From Spirochaetales bacterium (lineage in GTDB: Bacteria; Spirochaetota; Spirochaetia; SZUA-6; DRHE01): a stretch of 9,468 nt of DNA. Position numbers and translations under genes: made by a program. Below are positions 1-5,924 of this stretch, piece by piece. The first letter of the stretch is position 1. The number at the start of each line of letters is the position of its first letter. Location of the stretch: the NCBI GenBank assembly GCA_016930895.1, contig JAFGFV010000180.1:1-9468 (forward strand), given 5' to 3'. The notes beneath the pieces were generated by a model, which worked only from the letters and a program-made list of their open reading frames with translations, was not told where the DNA came from and ran no database searches.

Positions 1-580
1 CGACCAGGGCGATCGAGAAGACGATCAGCAGCCCTCCCTTGATGAACTGCACGTAGGTGGTGGAGGTCATTCCCGCCGTGGCCACGATGGTGATCACGAT
101 GAACCCGACCATGATCACGCCGACCTGGTGCGGCAGCCCGAGCAGCGGGGTGACCAGAGCCCCGGCGCCCACCATCTGCGGGATCAGGTAGCAGATCGAG
201 ACCACCAGGGCGCTGATGGCGGCGCTGAGCTTGATGCCCCGGGAGTTGAAGCGGGCGTCGATGGCATCCGCGAAGGTGTACTTGCCCAGGCGCTTCATGG
301 GCTCCGCCACGATGAACAGGGCCACGATCCAGCCCGCCAGGAAGCCGATGGAGTACAGGAAGCCGTCGTAACCGGCAGTGGCGATCATTCCGCAGATGCC
401 CAGGAACGACGCGGCGGACAGGTAGTCCCCTGCAAAGGCCACGCCGTTTACCGACCAGTGGATGGTCCCTCCGGCGGCGTAGTAGCCGCTGGCGGACTTG
501 GCCTTGCGGGCGAAGTAGAAGGACAGGGCCAGCACCACGGCCACGAACAGGATGAACAGCAGGACGGAGAAGAGTTGCAT
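1..580 (-). CDS. ActP-like sodium:solute symporter, N-terminal 193 residues (runs off left edge)
   Basis: Inner-membrane secondary transporter of the solute:sodium symporter (SSS) family, closest in pattern to the acetate permease ActP, which takes up acetate and similar short monocarboxylates. The translation starts MQLFSVLLFILFVAVVLALS (first membrane helix) and continues with ActP-type signatures: a YYAAGG segment, GVAFAGDYLSAASFLG at about residues 46-61, AGYDGFLYSIGFLAGW at about 69-84, KYTFADAIDARF, and a QMVGAGALVTPLLGLP helix. The ATG at 580 is preceded by AGGAG about 9 bases upstream and lies 3 bases after the stop of the DUF485 gene, so the two are co-transcribed. Family members are around 550 residues or longer, so about two thirds lies outside the window. 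The SSS family call is firm. The substrate (acetate rather than propionate, pyruvate or another carboxylate) is inferred from the DUF485 partner and motif similarity. Confidence 0.9.
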   Translation of the reverse strand, partial: MQLFSVLLFILFVAVVLALSFYFARKAKSASGYYAAGGTIHWSVNGVAFAGDYLSAASFLGICGMIATAGYDGFLYSIGFLAGWIVALFIVAEPMKRLGKYTFADAIDARFNSRGIKLSAAISALVVSICYLIPQMVGAGALVTPLLGLPHQVGVIMVGFIVITIVATAGMTSTTYVQFIKGGLLIVFSIALV

Positions 581-583
581 GGC

Positions 584-868
584 CTACCGCTCCTTTTCCT
601 GCTGCGAGAGAGCGGTCTCCCGGCGCGAGCACAGGGCGGAGTACAGCAGGGCCAGAGCCAAGGCGAACAGAATCAGGCCGAAACCGTAGACCACCGCCAG
701 GTCCAGGCCGGCGAAGAGCACCAGCGCCATGGCCCTGGGGCTGATCAGGTTGACCAGGACGAAACCGGCGTACACCGCGGCGTACACCAGGAAGAGCCGG
801 GCCCCCAGCCTCTTCTTGTAGGCGAAGGCGGGGTCGGGCTCCGCAGAACCCACATGATGATGCAGCAT
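584..868 (-). CDS. DUF485 small membrane protein, partner of the ActP-like symporter
   Basis: A 94-residue protein of the DUF485 (YjcH) family, small inner-membrane proteins nearly always encoded just upstream of ActP-type symporters. Their exact role is unsettled, but they are thought to assist or accompany the permease. A short polar N-terminus leads to YKKRLGARLFLVYAAVYAG, then a first membrane helix at about residues 24-43, a short loop with SPRAMA, and a second helix at about 55-79 containing GLDLAVVYGFGLILF; the tail is charged. Length and two-helix topology are normal for the family. The ATG at 868 has AGGGAG six bases upstream, which supports this start. The stop is 3 bases before the symporter ATG. 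A candidate promoter lies at 902-929. Confidence 0.88.
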   Translation of the reverse strand: MLHHHVGSAEPDPAFAYKKRLGARLFLVYAAVYAGFVLVNLISPRAMALVLFAGLDLAVVYGFGLILFALALALLYSALCSRRETALSQQEKER

Positions 869-901
869 AGATGACTCCCTGAGATGGCAGATGATACGCT
901 G

Positions 902-929
902 ATTGTCACCAAAACGGCGTCCGCGTCAA
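902..929 (-). promoter_or_regulatory. Candidate sigma70 promoter for the DUF485/symporter operon
   Basis: On the minus strand a -35 box TTGACG (924-929; 5 of 6 consensus) and a -10 box GACAAT (902-907; 4 of 6) are separated by 16 bases. Transcription would begin near 895 and give a leader of about 27 bases before the ATG at 868, containing the AGGGAG ribosome binding site. This is a pattern match only. No regulator site was recognised. Confidence 0.35.
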
Positions 930-933
930 GGCG

Positions 934-966
934 TCATCGCAACAGGCTTTGCCTCATCGCAACAGG
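934..966. repeat. 13-bp direct repeat spanning the corA stop codon
   Basis: TCATCGCAACAGG occurs at 934-946 and again at 954-966, offset by 20 bases. The copy at 954-966 encodes the last codons and the stop of the CorA gene; the other copy lies just downstream of that stop. It looks like a short tandem duplication of the 3' end. No function is evident. Confidence 0.7.
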
Positions 967-1919
967 AAACGCTTGCCCAGGAACGCGAACACGCTCATGA
1001 CCGACAACCCCGCGGAAACCCCGACGACCCCGAGGAAGGCCCACCAGGCGCCCTGGAAGGGCAGGGACACGTTCATGCCGTACAGGCTGGCGACCAGGGT
1101 CGGAATCATGAGGATCAGGGAGATCGAAGTCAGGCGCTTCATGACCACGTTCAGGTTGTTCGAGATCACCGAGGCAAAGGCGTCCATCATGCCGCTCAGG
1201 ATGTTGCTGTAGATGTTCGCCATCTCGATGGCCTGGCGGCTTTCGATCAGGACGTCTTCGAGGAGGTCTGTGCCCGCTTCATCGAGCCTGACGAACAGGG
1301 CCTTCTGCAGCTTCTCCACGAGGAGCTCGTTGGACTTGAGGGAGGTGGTGAAGTAGACCAGCGACTTCTCGAGGTTCAGCAGACGGATGAGCTCGTTGTT
1401 CTTCACCGAGCGCTGCAGCTCACGTTCCAGGGCGGTCGTGCGGCGGTTCAGGTCCTTGAGGTAACGGAGGAACAGGAAGGCCGCCCGCTGGAGGACCTTG
1501 AGCACGAAGCCGGGACGATTGCCCAGGCTCAGGTTCTTGACCCGGTTCTCGAGGAGGTCCCGGAACAGCTCGCTTTCCCGCGCGCAGATGGTGATTACGA
1601 CCTCCGGCAGCAACAGGATCCCCATGGGCATGGTGACGTAGGGGATGTCCTCGTTCGGCGGCTCCGGGGAGGCGTCGGCGCCGGGGTGGGCACCCACGGG
1701 AACGCGCACGATGATCAGGTGGTAGCCGTCGTCCTTCTCGCTCCGGGACTGCTCGTCCGGGTCGAGGATGTCCTGAATCACGTCGAGGGGGACGTTGTAC
1801 TCCTGTTGAAGGCTGCGGATCTCCAGCTGCGACGGCGCGGTGACGTGGACCCACCCGTTGGGCTCGAGAATCGCCGTTCGGCGGATCTCCCGTTCGACCT
1901 GCTTCAGAATCGTGATCAT
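954..1919 (-). CDS. corA: CorA-family magnesium/divalent cation transporter
   Basis: A 321-residue CorA/MIT-family channel-like transporter, which normally forms a homopentamer in the inner membrane and admits Mg2+ (some members Co2+ or Ni2+). The signature GMN lies at residues 281-283 in YGMNVSLPFQ, at the end of the first membrane helix (about 264-280). The second helix is at about 291-314, followed by a basic C-terminus. Residues 1-120 form the N-terminal cytoplasmic domain, with an acidic, proline-containing insertion at about 76-91. Residues 135-260 are the long alpha-helical stalk, including RLLNLEKSLVYFTTSLKSNE and the SGMMDAFASVISNNLNVVMK segment typical of the family. Length matches the family norm. 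The ATG at 1919 follows GAGGTG with a 4-base gap. The leader is about 170 bases and unusually structured (see the promoter, small ORF and hairpin entries). The GMN motif makes the family secure; ion preference cannot be read from the sequence. Confidence 0.92.
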   Translation of the reverse strand: MITILKQVEREIRRTAILEPNGWVHVTAPSQLEIRSLQQEYNVPLDVIQDILDPDEQSRSEKDDGYHLIIVRVPVGAHPGADASPEPPNEDIPYVTMPMGILLLPEVVITICARESELFRDLLENRVKNLSLGNRPGFVLKVLQRAAFLFLRYLKDLNRRTTALERELQRSVKNNELIRLLNLEKSLVYFTTSLKSNELLVEKLQKALFVRLDEAGTDLLEDVLIESRQAIEMANIYSNILSGMMDAFASVISNNLNVVMKRLTSISLILMIPTLVASLYGMNVSLPFQGAWWAFLGVVGVSAGLSVMSVFAFLGKRFLLR

Positions 1920-1920
1920 G

Positions 1921-1978
1921 GCGCACCTCGCTTTCGCACCGCCTCCTCCGGGTCCGTTGGGGGGCGCGCAAGGCGCGC
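1921..1978 (-). promoter_or_regulatory. Structured segment between leader ORF and corA: GC hairpin with possible RBS-sequestering alternative
   Basis: A perfect 6-bp inverted repeat with a 3-base loop (GCGCGC, loop, GCGCGC; 1964-1978) lies directly after the stop of the small leader ORF. Each arm contains GCGCGCC on the minus strand, which can also pair over seven positions (one G-U) with GGTGCGC at 1921-1927, the region of the corA ribosome binding site. This permits two exclusive folds, one closing on itself and one covering the start site. The pairing was worked out by hand; no folding energies were computed. There is no U-tract, so it is not an ordinary intrinsic terminator. Confidence 0.4.
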
Positions 1979-1981
1979 GGC

Positions 1982-2071
1982 TCAGGTGGGCTCGACGCCG
2001 GGGCTCCCGCTCGGAGGCGACTGGGATGTAGAGTGTTCAGGACTGCCGTCGTCGCTCATACGAACCAGCAT
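1982..2071 (-). CDS. Candidate proline-rich leader peptide upstream of corA (29 codons)
   Basis: A small open frame in the corA leader that begins at ATG 2071 and ends with TGA at 1982-1984, 62 bases before the corA ATG. The peptide starts MLVRMSDDGSPEHS and ends PPSGSPGVEPT; it has five prolines in 29 residues, acidic residues near the second Met (SDDGSPE), a PP pair and an EP pair. GGAGG lies upstream but only 2 bases from ATG 2071 and 14 bases from the in-frame ATG at 2059, so spacing is poor for either start. The strong candidate promoter at 2095-2124 would place the whole ORF inside the corA transcript. Known parallels are the short leader peptides of enterobacterial mgtA (MgtL, proline-containing) and corA (CorL), where translation of the leader controls the transporter gene. 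That this is a leader peptide is inference; it could be a chance ORF. Confidence 0.35.
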   Translation of the reverse strand: MLVRMSDDGSPEHSTSQSPPSGSPGVEPT

Positions 2072-2094
2072 ACCCTCCGTCTTGGGATGGCCAC

Positions 2095-2124
2095 AGTATA
2101 GGACGGAGCCGGCAGGAATGGCAA
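2095..2124 (-). promoter_or_regulatory. Predicted sigma70 promoter of corA
   Basis: On the minus strand a -35 TTGCCA (2119-2124; 5 of 6) and a -10 TATACT (2095-2100; 5 of 6) are separated by 18 bases, a strong match in otherwise GC-rich DNA. Initiation would be near 2088, giving a leader of about 170 bases before the corA ATG. A 7-bp inverted repeat (CTCCGTC at 2075-2081 and GACGGAG at 2102-2108) brackets the -10 box and start site and could be an operator or an early RNA stem. Confidence 0.55.
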
Positions 2125-2177
2125 CGCATTTTTTACGGGCTTTTCGCGACCTGCCCGGGGGAGACGGCGGGCCCGCC

Positions 2178-2206
2178 TTGAACACGGGCGGCCGCCAAGA
2201 TAGAGT
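2178..2206 (+). promoter_or_regulatory. Candidate promoter for the ROK kinase, possibly giving a leaderless mRNA
   Basis: TTGAAC (2178-2183; 4 of 6) and TAGAGT (2201-2206; 4 of 6) are spaced by 17 bases. The first base of the ATG at 2213 lies seven positions past the end of the -10 box, where transcription usually starts. Together with the absence of a clear Shine-Dalgarno sequence this suggests a leaderless transcript. The 12-bp palindrome GGCGGGCCCGCC (2166-2177) sits directly upstream of the -35 box. The boxes are only moderate matches. Confidence 0.3.
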
Positions 2207-2212
2207 GGGTCG

Positions 2213-3205
2213 ATGGCGTGGCTTCTGGGCTTGGACATCGGCGGGACCAAGAGCGCCGCAGTGCTCGGTGAGCAGCAGACCCCCGGGCGGCTGGAGAGCG
2301 TGCGCCGCGTAGACCGCGTGGAGTTCGCCAGCGAGCCCCGGCGCGGGTTGGAGGACATGCTGGCGCGGCTCTTCGAGAGCGCGGGGCAGCTTCTCGAACG
2401 CAACGGCCTTGCGGCACGGGACCTGGCCCGGGCCGGCGTGAGCTGCGGCGGACCCCTGGACAGCAGCGCCGGCGTGGTGCTCTCGCCGCCCAACCTCCCG
2501 GGCTGGGACGGCGTGCCCATCGTGCAGCTGGTGCGGGAGCGGCTGGGCGTGGCCGCGTGTTTGGCCAACGACGCCGACGCCTCGGCCCTGGCGGAATGGC
2601 TGTTCGGGGCGGGACGCGGGTTCCGCGACCTGGTGTTCCTGACCTTCGGCACGGGCATGGGCGCCGGGTTGATCCTGAACGGGCGGCTGTATTCCGGTGC
2701 CGGCGGCATGGCGGGGGAGGTGGGACACATCCGTCTGGCCGAGAACGGCCCGGTAGGCTACGGCAAGGCCGGGTCCTTCGAGGGTTTCTGCAGCGGCGGC
2801 GGACTGGCCGAGCTGGCCCGGATCAAGGTGCTCGAGCGGCTGCAGCGCGGGGAGGCGGTGAGCTTCTGCCCCGATCATGCGGGGTTGGAGTCCCTGAACG
2901 CGCGGAGCGTGGCCGAAGCGGCCCGCGCCGGCGACCCGGTGGCCCGGGAGATCTTTGCGCTGTGCGGCACGTATCTGGGCCGCGGCCTGGCGGTCCTGAT
3001 CGACGCCCTGAACCCGCAGCGCATCATCCTGGGAGGGATCTTTCCGCGGGCGCGGGAGCTGCTGTGGCCGGCGGCCGAACGCGCGCTGGACCAGGAGGCC
3101 CTGCCGCGCTCACGCAAGGCGTGCAGCATCGTGCCGGCGGAGCTGGGCGAGCAGATCGGCGACTATGCCTGCCTGGCGGTGGCGGCCTATGAACCTGAGC
3201 CCTGA
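2213..3205 (+). CDS. ROK-family sugar kinase (glucokinase-like) without the zinc cysteines
   Basis: A 330-residue ROK (repressor, ORF, kinase) protein without an N-terminal DNA-binding domain, hence probably a cytoplasmic ATP-dependent sugar kinase such as glucokinase. The phosphate-1 loop is LGLDIGGTKSAAVLG at residues 5-19. The sugar-binding and catalytic segment LANDADASALAE has the predicted catalytic Asp at 120. The phosphate-2 loop is LTFGTGMGAGLILNG at 143-157, followed by GEVGHIRL with the His at 172. In most ROK proteins a CxCGxxGCxE zinc motif follows; here the corresponding stretch is GYGKAGSFEGFCSGGG (182-197), with Tyr and Ser in place of the cysteines. NPQRIILGGIF (267-277) is the adenosine-binding region. 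Length is normal. No good Shine-Dalgarno precedes the ATG. It is the only plus-strand gene, divergent from corA and convergent with vapB. The substrate is unknown. Confidence 0.88.
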   Translation: MAWLLGLDIGGTKSAAVLGEQQTPGRLESVRRVDRVEFASEPRRGLEDMLARLFESAGQLLERNGLAARDLARAGVSCGGPLDSSAGVVLSPPNLPGWDGVPIVQLVRERLGVAACLANDADASALAEWLFGAGRGFRDLVFLTFGTGMGAGLILNGRLYSGAGGMAGEVGHIRLAENGPVGYGKAGSFEGFCSGGGLAELARIKVLERLQRGEAVSFCPDHAGLESLNARSVAEAARAGDPVAREIFALCGTYLGRGLAVLIDALNPQRIILGGIFPRARELLWPAAERALDQEALPRSRKACSIVPAELGEQIGDYACLAVAAYEPEP

Positions 3206-3239
3206 AGCTCGGGTGCCCTTCCAGGACCGGGGACCCTTC

Positions 3240-3380
3240 TCAGGGCCGGGCGGCATCGGTCCGGGCGAAGCCCCCATTCACGAACGGGACGAGGGCGATC
3301 TAGGCTTCGGCCAGGAATCGAGACAAGAGTGGGCGCGCGTCGCGCTTGAGCCGGGCGGAGAGCACGGTATCCAGGATCAT
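3240..3380 (-). pseudogene. Degenerate VapC (PIN-domain) toxin, internally deleted and interrupted
   Basis: Directly after vapB, an ATG at 3380 overlaps the vapB stop (ATGA), the usual vapBC arrangement. The frame reads MILDT, the standard VapC N-terminus that carries the first PIN-domain Asp, but then runs for only 26 codons to a TAG at 3300-3302. Reading on in the same frame gives IALVPFVNGGFARTDAARP and a TGA at 3240-3242. FVNGGFARTDA resembles the VapC C-terminus (typically LLFKGxDFARTDI), with Gly at the position of the usual late acidic residue. The span encodes about 46 codons where about 130 are expected, so most of the PIN domain, including the middle acidic residues, is gone. The product cannot be an active RNase. 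The N-terminal match and gene position are clear; the C-terminal match is short and judged by eye. Confidence 0.65.
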
Positions 3381-3649
3381 ACACCCTCCCGGCCGTAGCC
3401 GAGGATCTGTTCCTCCTCCTCGCGGGGCAACCTCTGGGCAAGCTCTTGGGCCGGGATCGTTGGCCACACTTCGGTCTCGAGGAACCGTCTCAGCCGAGAG
3501 GCGCGGTCCCCATCGGCGACTCGATAGGCAAGTCTCGCCTTGCGCTCCTCGAGCGCCCGGCGCACCGCCTCTGTCTTGGACTCCCCGGCAAGGCGCGCGA
3601 CTTCTTCGGCCAAGCGCTCGACGTCGTGGTTCTTGATGTTCAGGGCCAT
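3377..3649 (-). CDS. vapB: VapB-type antitoxin (Rv0623-like/PSK transcription factor family)
   Basis: A 90-residue antitoxin of the Rv0623-like VapB family, which binds and inhibits a VapC PIN-domain RNase and represses its own operon. The N-terminus MALNIKNHDVERLAEEVARL leads into AGESKTEAVRRALEERKARLAYRV, the typical strand-helix-helix DNA-binding and dimerising part (residues 1-45). The C-terminal EEEEQILGYGREGV closely matches the usual ILGYGPxGV ending. The ATG at 3649 is chosen over an upstream in-frame ATG at 3673 because GGAGG lies five bases before it and the family starts with MALNIK. The stop overlaps the ATG of a vapC remnant. The antitoxin frame is intact while its toxin is not, so it is probably an orphan and may still act as a DNA-binding repressor or neutralise another VapC. 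Confidence 0.88.
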   Translation of the reverse strand: MALNIKNHDVERLAEEVARLAGESKTEAVRRALEERKARLAYRVADGDRASRLRRFLETEVWPTIPAQELAQRLPREEEEQILGYGREGV

Positions 3650-3689
3650 CCCCACCTCCGGGAATGAACCCATGAAGAAAAAAGGTGGA

Positions 3690-3703
3690 AGTCAACCATA
3701 TGG
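3690..3703 (-). promoter_or_regulatory. Palindrome and -35-like box upstream of vapB
   Basis: The perfect 8-bp palindrome CCATATGG (3696-3703) adjoins TTGACT on the minus strand (3690-3695; 5 of 6 match to a -35 box), about 40 bases before the vapB ATG. VapB-type antitoxins commonly bind palindromes over their own promoter, so this is a candidate autoregulatory operator. No convincing -10 box stands at the right spacing, which leaves the promoter uncertain. The 82-base gap to the upstream cyclase gene holds no clear terminator. Confidence 0.3.
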
Positions 3704-3731
3704 CACCCTGCCGAAGTCGCTCGCTGCGAGG

Positions 3732-5903
3732 CTACTTGGAGGTCATGACCAGGACCCCGTCCCAGGACCCTTCGGGGGGGCTGGCCCGGAGCGCCCGGCA
3801 CGTCTCGACGTAGGCCGCCGCCGGCGGGTCGTCCCCGGCGGTGCGGGCGAACAGCTCCTCGGCCTCGGCGAAGCGCCCCTGGTAGAATAGCGTCAGCGCG
3901 GCGGCAAAGGACTCGAGGAGCGGAAGCCGCGCCGCGTACTGTTCCGGCAGCATCGGCTCGTATACGGGCACCGGCTCCTTGCGGCCGACCACGCGCACCC
4001 GGGCCAGCTCCCGGGCGGGGAACGCCCCGGCCTGGCGCTCGTGGATGGCGGCGGAGATCATGGTGTAGGTGCGGAACTGCTTGTTGATCCCTTCCAGGCG
4101 GGCCCCCAGGTTGACCGCGTCGCCGATCATGGTGTAGTCGAAGCGGGAGCGGGAGCCCATGTTGCCCACCACGGCGAGCCCGGAGTTGAGGCCGATGCGC
4201 ACGAACACCTCCCCGCCGACCCGCTCGCGGAACCCGGGGCGCAGCTCGGCCAGGCGCTCCTGGCAGCGCAGCGCCGCCCGCACGGCCCGCACGGCGTGGT
4301 CCGGCTGCTCCAGCGGGGCGTTCCAGAAGGCGATGACGGCGTCCCCCTCGTACTTGTCGATGGTGCCGCCTTCCTCCTGAATGATGTCGGTCATGGCGGA
4401 CAGGTAGTCGTTGAGGAAGGCCGTGAGCTCCTGCGGATTCAGGGCTTCCGAGATCGTGGTGAAGCCCTGGATGTCGGAGAAGTAGATCGACAGCTCCCGC
4501 TGTTCCCCCCCGAGGGTGAGCCTCTCCGGATGCGCGATGAGCTGCTCCACGACCGCGGGGCTGAGATACTGTCGGAAGGCGCCCTTGAGGTAGCGCCGCT
4601 GCTTGCCCTCGGTGGCGTAGTTGACCACCCCGCCGCCCACCAGGGCCAGGACCGCCCCCGCCTCCAGGGCGAGCAGGGGGACCCAGCGCCCCAGGGCATA
4701 GCCCGCGAGACTGAGCCCCAGGGGCAGAGCCAGCGCCCCCACGTAGAGCAGGACGGTCCGCGCCACCCGCCAGGTGTGCACCGCGGCGAGGCCGGCGCCG
4801 ACGGCCAGACCCAGGGTCAGGAGGACGGTCAGCCAGACCGGCAGGTCCCGCATGAAGTCCCCGGACAGGAGGTTATCGAGCAGGGTGGCGTGGACCCCGA
4901 CTCCGGGATAGGTCCCCGATACGGGAGAGGAGCGAAGGTCGTACAGCCCCGGCGCGGAGAACCCGAACAGGACGTACCTGCCCTGAAGCTCCTGCGGGTT
5001 AACAGTCGGGGGCTCCCCCATCTGGAGCTTGAGCTCGCTCTCGATCAGGGCGGCAGCCGAGAGGGCGCGGTAGGTCTCCAGGGGCCCCCGGTAGCGCAGG
5101 AGCGCCCTGCCGGCCCGGTCCAGGGGGACCTCCCGCCCGCCCAGGACCGCGGAGCCGGGACCCAGGCCCACGGTGGGGGTGCCCGGCTCGGCAGCCATCC
5201 AGGCGCCGACCCCGAGAGTGGGCAGCACCTCGGAATCGAACAGGTTGAGCAGGGGCGCCCTCCGGTAGACTCCGTCGAGGTCCGCCGAACGGGTCAGGTT
5301 CACGTTGGCCAGCACCCGGGCGCTGCGGGCCAGCTCCGGGATGGGGAAAGCAGCCCGGGGGAAGGTGAGCGCTCCGAGCAGGCGGGCGGCCTGCCGGGCC
5401 TCGGGCGCGGTGAGCTCCAGCTCCGGGCGGGGGATGCCTTCAGGCCAGGCCGTCGCGTTCCCGCTTGCCTCGGAGAGAAAGACGCTGGCTGCGACCTTTC
5501 CGAAATCCGCCGCCGCGGCGGCGAAGGCCTCGTCGTCGTACACCCCGTAGCCGGAGTCTTCCGTGTACAGAACGTCGAAGGCCAGGGAGCGGGCCCCTGC
5601 CCGGGCGCAGAAGGCGGTCACCGCGGCGTAGGTCTCCCGCGGCCACGGCCAGGACAGGCCCAGGGTCTCCGCGGCCCAGTCCAGGCTGTTCTGATCGAGC
5701 AGGACCAGGACGACCTGGTCGGTGGCCGGCCCCGGCTTGGAGAGCAAGCGCACGCGGGCGTCCCAGGTCTTGAGCTCGAAGGGCTCCAGGGCCCCGGAGA
5801 GCCACAGCGCGAGGGCGATCACCGCCGCGCCCAGGCCGATCAGGGACCCCACGGCCAGCTTTCCGAGACCGGTTCGGCTCCCTTTTTTGGTCTCCCTTTT
5901 CAT
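3732..5903 (-). CDS. CHASE2-domain class III adenylate cyclase
   Basis: A 723-residue membrane-bound sensor that should make cAMP from ATP. An N-terminal helix (about residues 17-38) is followed by a CHASE2 extracytoplasmic sensor domain (about 42-350, with FELKTWDARVRLL at its start and PGVGVHATLLDNLL near its end). Three membrane helices follow (about 355-375, 382-402, 406-427), then a linker KGAFRQYLSPAVVEQL and the cyclase domain (about 468-640). Metal-binding aspartates are D477 (YFSDIQGF) and D521 (KYEGD). The substrate pair K517 and D589 (FDYTMIGDAVNL) favours ATP over GTP. Transition-state residues N598 and R602 are present, so the domain looks fully catalytic as a homodimer. The tail (about 655-723) has a TPR-like helix pair and ends in GSWDGVLVMTSK, an ending seen in this family. 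It starts 21 bases after the M48 gene, so it is the last gene of that operon. GGGAG about 10 bases upstream is a modest ribosome site. Confidence 0.93.
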   Translation of the reverse strand: MKRETKKGSRTGLGKLAVGSLIGLGAAVIALALWLSGALEPFELKTWDARVRLLSKPGPATDQVVLVLLDQNSLDWAAETLGLSWPWPRETYAAVTAFCARAGARSLAFDVLYTEDSGYGVYDDEAFAAAAADFGKVAASVFLSEASGNATAWPEGIPRPELELTAPEARQAARLLGALTFPRAAFPIPELARSARVLANVNLTRSADLDGVYRRAPLLNLFDSEVLPTLGVGAWMAAEPGTPTVGLGPGSAVLGGREVPLDRAGRALLRYRGPLETYRALSAAALIESELKLQMGEPPTVNPQELQGRYVLFGFSAPGLYDLRSSPVSGTYPGVGVHATLLDNLLSGDFMRDLPVWLTVLLTLGLAVGAGLAAVHTWRVARTVLLYVGALALPLGLSLAGYALGRWVPLLALEAGAVLALVGGGVVNYATEGKQRRYLKGAFRQYLSPAVVEQLIAHPERLTLGGEQRELSIYFSDIQGFTTISEALNPQELTAFLNDYLSAMTDIIQEEGGTIDKYEGDAVIAFWNAPLEQPDHAVRAVRAALRCQERLAELRPGFRERVGGEVFVRIGLNSGLAVVGNMGSRSRFDYTMIGDAVNLGARLEGINKQFRTYTMISAAIHERQAGAFPARELARVRVVGRKEPVPVYEPMLPEQYAARLPLLESFAAALTLFYQGRFAEAEELFARTAGDDPPAAAYVETCRALRASPPEGSWDGVLVMTSK

Positions 5904-5924
5904 GACGGCGCGGCTCCCGCCGGC

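Noticed and set aside
128..874. Open frame of 248 codons on the plus strand opposite the symporter pair
   Set aside because: The minus-strand frames encode recognisable DUF485 and SSS membrane proteins. The plus-strand product is Gly/Gln/His-rich and unrecognisable.
903..2312. Open frame of 469 codons on the plus strand opposite corA
   Set aside because: It overlaps the CorA gene and its promoter, and the translation is low-complexity with no family features. This is an open antisense frame in GC-rich DNA.
1982..2878. Open minus-strand frame of 298 codons opposite the ROK kinase
   Set aside because: Most of it is antisense to the ROK gene. Only its last 30 codons (1982-2071), downstream of a good promoter, are kept as a candidate leader peptide.
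3206..3239. Terminator between the convergent ROK and vapBC genes
   Set aside because: The stretch is GC-rich with several short G and C runs, but I found no clean stem followed by a T run.
3650..3673. Upstream ATG at 3673 as the vapB start
   Set aside because: It would place the GGAGG ribosome site inside the gene and add eight residues not found in the family. The ATG at 3649 gives the standard MALNIK start.
3720..3730. CTCGCTGCGAG as a terminator after the cyclase gene
   Set aside because: The stem is only about 4 bp with a usable loop and there is no U-tract following it.
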